Assembly (NCBI GenBank): GCA_001819095.1
Contig: MHLS01000048.1
Coordinates: forward strand, 1 to 14,057
Direction: 5' to 3'
DNA from: Candidatus Lloydbacteria bacterium RIFCSPLOWO2_02_FULL_54_12
Lineage (GTDB): Bacteria > Patescibacteriota > Minisyncoccia > Phycocordibacterales > UBA6899
Length of the DNA: 14,057 nt
Shown: positions 1 to 5,250 of the stretch, in pieces
Layout: each line of letters starts with the position of its first letter
How positions within the stretch are numbered: position 1 is the stretch's first letter
Program-made: the position numbers and the translations under genes
Notes under the pieces: generated by a model
Databases searched by the model: none
What the model was told of the DNA's origin: nothing
The model's input: the letters and a program-made list of their open reading frames with translations, nothing else

Positions 1-81
1 TCAACAGACGGGCCATTTCTATATCTACCGGAATTTAACCGGACACGAGTGATTGAAGCCCTGCGATACGAGTGATTGGGA

Positions 82-110
82 TTGACACAGGCTTAAAGAT
101 ATGCTAGCAT
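82..110 (+). promoter_or_regulatory. Sigma70-type promoter of the SPFH gene
   Basis: A perfect -35 TTGACA (82-87), a 17-bp spacer and a -10 TAGCAT (105-110) preceded by an extended TGC. The predicted start near 117 leaves a leader of about 50 nt before the GTG at 168. Two 11-bp direct repeats, ACGAGTGATTG (45-55 and 68-78), lie just upstream of the -35. Confidence 0.7.
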
Positions 111-167
111 CATGGTGCGCGATTTTGCGTACATTTCGTTCATTAACATTTCAAGGAGAGTATAACA

Positions 168-1055
168 GTGGATGACTTTCTGGCACGTCACAAAAGGAAG
201 CTGATCGTCGCCGCAGTTGTCGCGGTCGCTCTTGGCACCATGGGAACCGTCATGAATCGCGTTCAGGTGGAAGCCGGACACGAAGCCATCATGGTCGACA
301 AGCCCTTTTTCTCGATCTTCGACGGCGGCGGGGTTCGGCCGGAACCGTTTTCGACCGGCTCGACGTGGCTTTTCTACACCACCGAGATCATTCGGTACGA
401 TCTTCGCCCGTTCCAGCACACCGAGAAGTTCGACGACGCCATTGACGGTACCATCACCGCCGATAACATCCCAATCGACTTCAACGCGTACATCAAAGTG
501 CGCCCGATCAGCGGTAAGACGCCGCGCCTGCATGCGTCGTTCGGACCCAACTGGTACCCGCAGAACCTGAAGGAAGTGTTCCGCACGTCGGTACGTGACG
601 AGGTCGCCAAGTACACGATGACCGTGCTCACGACCCGTCAGGCCAACGCCCAAAAAGACGTCCTCGGCGACATCCAGCGACACGTAATCAAGGAGATGCG
701 GGACTTCGTGAAGGACAAGGGCATCGACGCGGAGGTGATGGAAGTCATCGTCGGCAAGGTGACGCCGCCGCAGAAGATCCTCGACCAGTTGGCGGAAACC
801 GCGAACCAGCAACAGCGTGCGCAGACCGAGATTCAGCGCACTGCCGCGGAGATCCAGCGCAAGAACGCTGAACGGGAGCGGGCGAATGCCGACAACGAGT
901 ACCGCAACAAGATCGGGTACTCTGTCAGCGAATTCTTGTCGCTCGAGATCGCCAAGAAACAGGTCGAAGCGCTCAAAGAGTGCGGCGCGAAGGCGAGCTG
1001 CACGGCGATCATTGGCCAGCTTGGCGTTCAGGCGACACTGCCGCTTCAGAAGTAA
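168..1055 (+). CDS. Membrane-anchored SPFH/band-7 (prohibitin-like) protein
   Basis: A 295-residue protein of the SPFH/band-7 superfamily, which forms oligomeric membrane scaffolds around proteases or in lipid microdomains. One hydrophobic segment at residues 13-32 (LIVAAVVAVALGTMGTV) follows a basic DDFLARHKRKL N-terminus, so the bulk should lie outside the membrane on one face. The SPFH core spans about residues 33-205 and includes the VRDEVAKYTMT-TTRQ stretch typical of the family. Residues 205-250 are rich in Gln, Arg and Glu (QQQRAQTEIQRTAAEIQRK) and look like the family's coiled coil. The GTG start is chosen because AAGGAG lies about 10 nt upstream and the frame opens directly onto the N-terminal anchor. 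It is a single-gene unit with its own promoter and terminator. The family call is firm; the partner and role are not known from context. Confidence 0.88.
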   Translation: MDDFLARHKRKLIVAAVVAVALGTMGTVMNRVQVEAGHEAIMVDKPFFSIFDGGGVRPEPFSTGSTWLFYTTEIIRYDLRPFQHTEKFDDAIDGTITADNIPIDFNAYIKVRPISGKTPRLHASFGPNWYPQNLKEVFRTSVRDEVAKYTMTVLTTRQANAQKDVLGDIQRHVIKEMRDFVKDKGIDAEVMEVIVGKVTPPQKILDQLAETANQQQRAQTEIQRTAAEIQRKNAERERANADNEYRNKIGYSVSEFLSLEIAKKQVEALKECGAKASCTAIIGQLGVQATLPLQK

Positions 1056-1072
1056 GTAGTCGGAGTTTCAAC

Positions 1073-1115
1073 CAACCCCAACCCGCACTGTCGTGCCGGA
1101 AGGGGTTGTTTTTTT
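1073..1115 (+). terminator. Rho-independent terminator after the SPFH gene
   Basis: CAACCCC (1073-1079) pairs with GGGGTTG (1102-1108), an inner GCAC/GTGC stem strengthens the hairpin, and seven Ts follow (1109-1115). Confidence 0.8.
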
Positions 1116-1120
1116 ACGTA

Positions 1121-1149
1121 TTGACCGCACCCCGCTTTTCCTATAGAAA
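1121..1149 (+). promoter_or_regulatory. Probable promoter of the TrpF-like gene
   Basis: TTGACC (1121-1126) is followed by TATAGA after 15 bp, or TAGAAA (1144-1149) after 17 bp. It sits directly between the upstream terminator and the AGGAGG ribosome-binding site at about 1166. Confidence 0.5.
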
Positions 1150-1176
1150 TCCAAAGGAGTTCGTCAGGAGGTTGTC

Positions 1177-1971
1177 GTGAGTGAAAAGATGCACGCCCTG
1201 CCGTATATCGGCGTTTGCGATGTGAGCTCCCTTGAGCAGATCCTTCTGCTTCGGGACCACTTCAGGCCCTTCGAGCCGCTCTTTCTTAAGGCGGGTGTCA
1301 CGATGACGCGGAAAGTGCTTTGGGGGATACCTTCCGAATGGAAGAAGGTCTGTCCGCCGAAGCGTCACATCGCGAAGATCTTCGCCGCGCGCCTCGATCT
1401 CGTCCTTAATACCGTCCATTATGCTGATTACGACGGTGTCGACCTTGAGCCCTCTCTTGAACGCGTCGCCCGTCTCGGTGGCCCGCACCTTAACCTCATT
1501 CAGCTCGACATGGTCTGGCCGGACCCGTCCGTGCTTGAGCGGTTCCGCAAGAAATATCCCGCGGTGAATTTCATTCTTCAGATCGGCGGGAAAGCCCTTG
1601 CAGAAGTCGGTGAAAACCCGCTTCGGATGTGGGGGGCCGTCAGGAGTTACGACGGCATCGTGAGCCGACTTCTTCTCGACAAAAGCGGCGGAAAAGGGCG
1701 CGCACTCGACCCTCGTTCACTCGTGCGTTTCGTCGACATCCTCTACGAACGCATGGACGAGCCCGGCGTCGGCGTGGCGGGAGGACTCGGGCCGGACACT
1801 TACCGCCTCGCGGAGCCACTCTTCGCGATGTATCCGCGGCTTTCCGTTGATGCGCAAGGCAAGCTCCACGAGGGCGGAAGTACGCTCGCCGGCCCCTTGT
1901 CAATGGAGTATGCCGAGGAGTACGTTCTTCGGTCAGTCGAACTCCACAAGAGGTACAACACAATGTCATAG
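1177..1971 (+). CDS. TrpF-like (beta/alpha)8-barrel protein
   Basis: A 264-residue protein whose landmarks match phosphoribosylanthranilate isomerase (TrpF) in order: IGVCD at 11-15 in the place of the KICG motif with its catalytic Cys (C14); LIQLD at 107-111 in the place of VQLHG; LLLDKSGGKG at 165-174 in the place of LLD...GGTG with the catalytic Asp (D168); VAGGLGPD at 200-207 in the place of the LAGGL phosphate loop; and SVDAQG at 223-228 near the C-terminal phosphate site. TrpF isomerises phosphoribosylanthranilate in tryptophan synthesis, but no trp gene is nearby and this protein is longer than the usual 200-210 residues. It may be a divergent paralogue with another substrate. The GTG start is fixed by AGGAGG six bases upstream. 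It is a single-gene unit. The fold is likely; the reaction is uncertain. Confidence 0.6.
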   Translation: MSEKMHALPYIGVCDVSSLEQILLLRDHFRPFEPLFLKAGVTMTRKVLWGIPSEWKKVCPPKRHIAKIFAARLDLVLNTVHYADYDGVDLEPSLERVARLGGPHLNLIQLDMVWPDPSVLERFRKKYPAVNFILQIGGKALAEVGENPLRMWGAVRSYDGIVSRLLLDKSGGKGRALDPRSLVRFVDILYERMDEPGVGVAGGLGPDTYRLAEPLFAMYPRLSVDAQGKLHEGGSTLAGPLSMEYAEEYVLRSVELHKRYNTMS

Positions 1972-1976
1972 TCGGT

Positions 1977-2000
1977 GCCCCCGTGTCGCGGGGGCTTTTT
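1977..2000 (+). terminator. Rho-independent terminator after the TrpF-like gene
   Basis: GCCCCCG (1977-1983) pairs with CGGGGGC (1989-1995) across a 5-nt loop, followed by five Ts. It begins six bases after the stop codon. Confidence 0.9.
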
Positions 2001-2001
2001 C

Positions 2002-2030
2002 TTGAAACGCATGTGCGCAAATGCTATACT
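2002..2030 (+). promoter_or_regulatory. Promoter of the first cyclophilin gene
   Basis: TTGAAA (2002-2007), a 17-bp spacer and TATACT (2025-2030) with an extended TGC. It directly abuts the preceding terminator. Confidence 0.75.
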
Positions 2031-2077
2031 TTTCTGCACGAGATTTTTTCATTATTAAGACTTATTCACCAGATAAT

Positions 2078-2809
2078 ATGAATCAAACTACGGCTATCAT
2101 CGGCGGCGGCGTGCTGATCGTTTTCGTCGCGGTCGGGCTCTACGTCATGAGCGGCGACGGATATAAGAAGTCGACGGCGAGCGATGTTGTCGTTGAGGAC
2201 AAGACCCTCACGCTCCCCGTGGATTCGACCGGCTCACCACAAGCGACACCGACGCCGCCCGCCCCCGAAGTTAAAAGTAACGAAACACCAATGACCACAA
2301 CACAGCCCAAGACAACGGAAACGACGGTGACCCTCAAGACCTCGATGGGCGACATTGCGCTTCGCCTCCACACAGCGGACGCACCGAAGACGACGGAGAA
2401 TTTTCTTAAGCTCGCGCGCGAAGGGTTCTATAACGGCGTGCGGTTTCACCGCGTCATCAAAGGGTTCATGATCCAAGGCGGCGACCCGCTTTCAAGGGAC
2501 GACAGCAAAGCGTCGCAATGGGGTACGGGCGGGCCGGGGTATCAGTTCGCCGACGAGATCAACGCGGGAAGTGCGCTCTATCAGAAGGGGTACAAACGCG
2601 GCGTACTTGCGATGGCGAATTCCGGACCCAATACAAATGGAAGCCAGTTCTTCATCATGCACCAAGATTACGGACTTCCCCCGCTTTACACCATTTTCGG
2701 CGAGGTGGTCTCGGGGCAGGAGGTTGTCGATAAGATTGCAACGACCCCCGTTGGTGCAAATGATCGTCCGCTCTCGCCGGTTACAATCACTTCGGTTCTT
2801 GTGAAGTAG
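2078..2809 (+). CDS. Membrane-anchored cyclophilin-type peptidyl-prolyl isomerase
   Basis: A 243-residue protein that should catalyse cis-trans isomerisation of prolyl bonds outside the membrane. A hydrophobic segment at residues 6-24 acts as an uncleaved anchor or signal. Residues 45-82 form a Thr/Pro-rich linker. The cyclophilin domain fills residues 83-243. It keeps the catalytic motif FHRVIKGFMIQGGDP (123-137; R125, F130, Q133) and GVLAMANSGPNTNGSQFFI (175-193). The tryptophan that binds cyclosporin in eukaryotic cyclophilins is replaced by LPPLYTIFG. The ATG at 2078 is chosen over an upstream in-frame start at 2021 because the latter overlaps the -10 box. No clear Shine-Dalgarno sequence precedes the ATG. 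It should be an active isomerase, in contrast to the degenerate relative at 10329. Confidence 0.92.
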   Translation: MNQTTAIIGGGVLIVFVAVGLYVMSGDGYKKSTASDVVVEDKTLTLPVDSTGSPQATPTPPAPEVKSNETPMTTTQPKTTETTVTLKTSMGDIALRLHTADAPKTTENFLKLAREGFYNGVRFHRVIKGFMIQGGDPLSRDDSKASQWGTGGPGYQFADEINAGSALYQKGYKRGVLAMANSGPNTNGSQFFIMHQDYGLPPLYTIFGEVVSGQEVVDKIATTPVGANDRPLSPVTITSVLVK

Positions 2810-2815
2810 GTTATC

Positions 2816-2850
2816 AAAAAAACAATCCGCCAAGGGCGGATTGTTTTTTT
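2816..2850. terminator. Bidirectional terminator between the cyclophilin gene and pspC
   Basis: Perfect 16-bp arms (2816-2831 and 2835-2850) with the core AATCCGCC/GGCGGATT and a 3-nt loop. Both strands end in a T run, so it can stop the + strand cyclophilin transcript and the - strand pspC transcript. Confidence 0.92.
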
Positions 2851-2861
2851 GTGAGTGCTTA

Positions 2862-3062
2862 CTACTTTTTCTCCGGAATCAAAAAGTGTGCGATGAGGTA
2901 GAGAAAGACAGCGGGAAGAATACCGGTCAAAAGAGCGATGACTGCATAGCCGAGTCGCAAGACACCGGGAGAGACCTCCATCCATTCGCCCAAGCCGCTA
3001 AAGATACCGCTTGCAAGCGGGGTCCCATGAGTTCCGATTTTGTGCCTATAGAGTTTTTTCAT
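2862..3062 (-). CDS. PspC-domain small membrane protein
   Basis: A 66-residue protein matching the PspC domain: it opens with MKKLYRHK, continues with a GIFSGLGEWMEVSPGVLRL stretch equivalent to the GVCGGLAEYFGIDPTLVRL signature, and ends with one membrane segment (about residues 41-61, ALLTGILPAVFLYLIAHFLI). PspC proteins act in membrane stress responses, in enterobacteria together with PspA/PspB; no other psp gene is present here. The ATG lies directly at the end of the 3061-3185 foldback element, whose last bases (AACGGG) are the only candidate ribosome-binding sequence. It lies downstream of nadK on the same strand and shares the terminator at 2816-2850 with the convergent cyclophilin gene. 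Confidence 0.82.
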   Translation of the reverse strand: MKKLYRHKIGTHGTPLASGIFSGLGEWMEVSPGVLRLGYAVIALLTGILPAVFLYLIAHFLIPEKK

Positions 3063-3185
3063 CCCGTTAGAGGTAGGACGCGAACCCAGTTGCCCGTGTT
3101 GCCTACTTGATTATTGCCGGTAATAAAATTTCCCGCTTTGCCATTTTTATAAAATCTCGTTCGGGTCCGCGACCTCTAACGGGAT
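3061..3185. repeat. 125-bp foldback (MITE-like) element between nadK and pspC
   Basis: ATCCCGTTAGAGGT (3061-3074) is perfectly complementary to 3172-3185. After a 4-nt bulge the pairing resumes between CGCGAACCC (3079-3087) and GGGTCCGCG (3163-3171), 8 of 9 positions, the exception being a G-U pair in - strand RNA. The 75-nt interior has four GGCAA motifs on the - strand, a quasi-palindrome TTATTGCCGGTAATAA, and a 13-codon ORF (- strand, 3103-3144). No transposase gene is inside. It fills almost the whole gap between the two genes and touches the pspC start codon. Confidence 0.75.
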
Positions 3186-3212
3186 TCATCCCCTATATTT
3201 TACCCCACACCC

Positions 3213-4046
3213 CTATCGGAACGCAAACTTCTCCTGCAGGCTTGTGAAGAAGTACCCCGGGGTGAATTCCGCGAATTTGATAAGTTTTTTGGATTTACTC
3301 ACCACGATCCGATCTCCTTCACGGAGCGGAAAGATATTCGTGTCGTCGGAGGTGAGCACCGCGTCGACTGCCTCGCCTGTTGCCGTTGCGGTGAGGAGGC
3401 CCTTTTGTCGTAACTCGGTGACAAGGATCTCTATTGTTTTCGTGCGTTTGACGACGATGGAGGGAGTGGGGATATGGTGGTCGAGGAGTTCGGTGATGAT
3501 GAAGCATTGGATATCGGGAGTCACGATCGGTCCGTGTGCGGAAAGGTTATAGGCCGTGGAGCCTGTCGGTGTCGCGACAAGGACGCCGTTCCCGCGGACA
3601 TATTGCAGGGGATGGCCGTCGATCGAGACCGTGAGCTTGATTCCGCCGGAGAGTCCTTGAAGTGCGATCTCGTTCAGTGAGTCGGTCTCATAGACCTGCT
3701 TTCCGTTGCGATACGCCACGCCGGTCACCATCATGCGCTTGGAGACGGTGTATGCGCCGCTTGCGAGTGCGTCGAGCGTTTTCGTGAACTCGCGGGGTCT
3801 TCGCGCCGAGGCAAGAAAACCCACGTTACCCAAATTGAGTCCGACGACGACGGCTCCGCGTTTGCCGTAGATGCGCGCCGCTTCGAGTATCGTTCCGTCG
3901 CCCCCGAGCGCAACGACGAAATGCGGTCTGTCGCCGCCAAGCTCCATGTTCGGATGGTGTTTTTTGATGTGTGCACCGAGCGAGGCGGCCAACTTGGGTG
4001 CGCGGCGAGTGTCCTTGCGATAAAAAAAGACGAGACGTTTGCGCAT
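3213..4046 (-). CDS. nadK: NAD kinase (ATP/polyphosphate-dependent)
   Basis: A 277-residue cytoplasmic enzyme that phosphorylates NAD to NADP, the only route to NADP in most bacteria. The diagnostic motifs are present: ALGGDGT at 46-52 with the catalytic Asp D50; SLNEIAL at 123-129 with the NE pair; and TPTGSTAYNLSAHGPIV at 159-175, the NAD-binding and active-site segment of the family. Length fits the usual 270-300 residues. A -10 box TACAAT (- strand, 4058-4053) with an extended TGC lies only six bases from the ATG, so the mRNA is predicted to be leaderless. A terminator at 4061-4088 separates it from the guanylate kinase upstream. pspC lies 150 bp downstream on the same strand. Confidence 0.95.
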   Translation of the reverse strand: MRKRLVFFYRKDTRRAPKLAASLGAHIKKHHPNMELGGDRPHFVVALGGDGTILEAARIYGKRGAVVVGLNLGNVGFLASARRPREFTKTLDALASGAYTVSKRMMVTGVAYRNGKQVYETDSLNEIALQGLSGGIKLTVSIDGHPLQYVRGNGVLVATPTGSTAYNLSAHGPIVTPDIQCFIITELLDHHIPTPSIVVKRTKTIEILVTELRQKGLLTATATGEAVDAVLTSDDTNIFPLREGDRIVVSKSKKLIKFAEFTPGYFFTSLQEKFAFR

Positions 4047-4052
4047 GGGGCC

Positions 4053-4058
4053 ATTGTA
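4053..4058 (-). promoter_or_regulatory. -10 element of nadK, implying a leaderless mRNA
   Basis: TACAAT preceded by TGC (extended -10). No good -35 is visible. Six bases separate it from the nadK ATG, so transcription should start at or beside the A of the start codon. Confidence 0.5.
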
Positions 4059-4060
4059 GC

Positions 4061-4088
4061 ATAAAAAACACCAGCGTTTGTGCCGGTG
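4061..4088 (-). terminator. Rho-independent terminator after the guanylate kinase gene
   Basis: On the - strand CACCGGC (4088-4082) pairs with GCTGGTG (4075-4069), with one G-U pair and a 6-nt loop, followed by six Ts (4068-4063). It lies between the guanylate kinase stop and the nadK promoter. Confidence 0.8.
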
Positions 4089-4099
4089 CTCACTTGGTT

Positions 4100-4711
4100 T
4101 TATGCCGATGGTTCTTTCGTAGCGTCTTTGTGCCGACTCATGTGTGCGGAAACGAACGTCGCGAATTCCTCGATAGCCGCCTCGAGTGCGCCGTCTCGGT
4201 TCACGATGATACGGTCGATGCGCACCTCGCGAAGGAGCACGCGCTCTTCTTCGACGATCCGCATGCGATTCTCGATCTCTTCGGCCGCGTCGCCTCGTTT
4301 TTCGAGTCGCGCGCGTAGTTCGCCGATCGGCGCCTCGATGAAAACGTAGTTGGCGTCGCCGAGTTCCTCTTGGAGCGTTCGCACACCCTGAAGTTCGACG
4401 ACGAGGAAAGCGGGCGCGTCACCTTTTGCGGCGTTCCGGATGTCCTCGCGCAAGACGCCGTACCAATTGCCTGTCCCGAAATCACGCTTCTCTTCCGCGA
4501 ATGCACTTGCTTGCGATCGTGCGGCGAAGTCTTCTCTGGTGAGAAAGCGGTAATGCACGCCGTCCTTTTCGTTCAAGTGCACACGGGGAAGACGTGTGGT
4601 GCAGGTGATGACTTTTTTCGATAGGGGAAAGCGTTTAAGCGCCGCGTCGAGGATGCTTGTTTTGCCCGCTCCGGAAAAATTGCCGGAGATGACGAAGAGC
4701 GATGAGGTCAT
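4100..4711 (-). CDS. gmk: Guanylate kinase family protein
   Basis: A 203-residue P-loop kinase matching guanylate kinase, which converts GMP to GDP. The Walker A loop is GNFSGAGKTS (10-19); the usual GPSGSGKST is slightly changed. TTRLPR (38-43), DGVHYRFLTREDF (50-62) and WYGVLREDI (83-91) follow the GMP-binding layout, and VVELQGVRTL (104-113) corresponds to the IDVQG segment. The C-terminal RxxxEEIENRM region fits the lid. The ATG has AAGG about 8 bases upstream. It carries its own promoter (GTGACC, 17 bp, TATAAA) back to back with the promoter of the structured leader on the other strand, and its own terminator. The altered P-loop leaves room for a related nucleotide kinase, but guanylate kinase is the best fit. 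Confidence 0.85.
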   Translation of the reverse strand: MTSSLFVISGNFSGAGKTSILDAALKRFPLSKKVITCTTRLPRVHLNEKDGVHYRFLTREDFAARSQASAFAEEKRDFGTGNWYGVLREDIRNAAKGDAPAFLVVELQGVRTLQEELGDANYVFIEAPIGELRARLEKRGDAAEEIENRMRIVEEERVLLREVRIDRIIVNRDGALEAAIEEFATFVSAHMSRHKDATKEPSA

Positions 4712-4744
4712 TCGTCGTACCTTTGGAGAACAGTTTCTTCATGT

Positions 4745-4773
4745 TTTATAACCCAAAGCCATGCGGGGGTCAC
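4745..4773 (-). promoter_or_regulatory. Promoter of the guanylate kinase gene
   Basis: On the - strand GTGACC (4773-4768), a 17-bp spacer and TATAAA (4750-4745). The predicted leader to the ATG at 4711 is about 27 nt. Its -35 directly abuts the -35 of the divergent + strand promoter. Confidence 0.55.
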
Positions 4774-4802
4774 TTGCAGGTGTGGTGATTTCGTGATATA
4801 AA
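4774..4802 (+). promoter_or_regulatory. Promoter of the structured leader and micropeptide
   Basis: TTGCAG (4774-4779), a 17-bp spacer and TATAAA (4797-4802) with an extended TGA. Predicted transcription start is near 4809. Confidence 0.65.
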
Positions 4803-4808
4803 GCGGAC

Positions 4809-4953
4809 AGAGGTCGGTGCAGAACAAAAGGTCGCTTCACCCTCCCCGCGTGGCCGAGAGACTCTTGGCTATCCGGGGAGGGAACGGGTCCGCTTAGCGA
4901 TCCATGTCCTACGGTCGGGTAGGATATCTCTCCATAGCCAGACGAAGGTATGG
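4809..4953 (+). promoter_or_regulatory. Structured 5' leader with three consecutive hairpins
   Basis: Hairpin 1 (4840-4882): CCCTCCCCG pairs perfectly with CGGGGAGGG, and inside it 4851-4871 folds on itself with about ten pairs, two of them G-U. Hairpin 2 (4904-4927): ATGTCCTAC pairs with GTAGGATAT, one G-U, 6-nt loop. Hairpin 3 (4932-4953): CCATA pairs with TATGG and CC with GG, burying the GAAGG and the ATG of the micropeptide. The leader is about 140 nt, far longer than other leaders here. An additional AAGCGGAC/GTCCGCTT repeat (4801-4808, 4888-4895 region) overlaps the -10 box, so it is not all transcribed. A cis-acting riboregulator is the inference; no known riboswitch class is recognised. 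Confidence 0.5.
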
Positions 4954-5105
4954 GAATATTCAGGGCCGTAGGTCTTGGGGTCGCGATCGTGATCCTGAAG
5001 CTCCTCATGCCGGCGGTGATGTCCGGCTTCGAGGGAACCCTCTCATCGTTCTTTGGGGTCACCCAATTGCTGCTCGCCAATGTCGAGTACGCACTTGGCG
5101 GGTGA
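4950..5105 (+). CDS. 51-residue single-span membrane micropeptide
   Basis: An ATG-initiated 51-codon ORF too small for usual gene callers. The product opens MGIFRAVGLGVAIVILKLLM, giving a hydrophobic segment at about residues 7-24, followed by a Gly/Ser stretch and a second amphipathic or hydrophobic stretch FFGVTQLLLANVEYAL (34-49). An in-frame TAG (about 4935) lies five codons upstream, so this ATG is the first usable start. GAAGG is very close to the ATG and lies within a hairpin. A promoter, a long structured leader and a strong terminator bracket the ORF as one dedicated unit. The function is unknown; I do not recognise the family. The flanking signals make it more than a chance ORF. Confidence 0.6.
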   Translation: MGIFRAVGLGVAIVILKLLMPAVMSGFEGTLSSFFGVTQLLLANVEYALGG

Positions 5106-5135
5106 TCCGCCTGCCTCGGCAGGTAGGTTTGATAC

Positions 5136-5167
5136 AAGCCCGCGCACCTCTATGGTGCCGGGCTTTT
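5136..5167 (+). terminator. Rho-independent terminator after the micropeptide gene
   Basis: AAGCCCG (5136-5142) pairs with CGGGCTT (5159-5165), and after one bulged base GCACC pairs with GGTGC across a 5-nt loop; TTTTGTATTT follows. A second small hairpin, CCTGCC/GGCAGG, precedes it at 5110-5123. Confidence 0.85.
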
Positions 5168-5199
5168 GTATTTCATGGACGCAGGAGGGTTTTTTCTCT

Positions 5200-5250
5200 A
5201 TGCTTTGCGTATCGTGCAAAAGACATTTTCAATGTTTGCGGAGAAAATAG
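5200..5250 (+). CDS. 16-codon upstream ORF overlapping the RNA methyltransferase start
   Basis: A perfect AGGAGG at 5183-5188 lies about 11 bases before this ATG, while the methyltransferase ATG at 5232 has no comparable site. The peptide is MLCVSCKRHFQCLRRK, with three Cys including a CxxC, and six Lys/Arg. Its stop codon (5248-5250) lies just past the methyltransferase ATG in another frame. This layout suits translational coupling or a leader peptide. It could equally be the remains of a ribosome-binding region for a longer N-terminus of the methyltransferase. Confidence 0.35.
   Translation: MLCVSCKRHFQCLRRK

Noticed and set aside
1640..2020. A 126-codon - strand ORF opposite the TrpF-like gene
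   Set aside because: Arg-rich antisense shadow of a well-supported gene with its own ribosome-binding site.
3103..3144. A 13-codon - strand ORF (MAKREILLPAIIK) inside the foldback element
   Set aside because: Too short to support and with no ribosome-binding site; mentioned only as a property of the element.
4848..4875. GTGGCCGAGAG resembling the D arm of tRNA-Ser/Leu
   Set aside because: No anticodon arm, T arm or CCA end follows in register; the bases are better explained by the perfect nested hairpin 4840-4882.
4739..5137. A 132-codon - strand ORF upstream of the guanylate kinase gene
   Set aside because: It is antisense to the structured leader and the micropeptide, contains no domain and lies across the divergent promoters.
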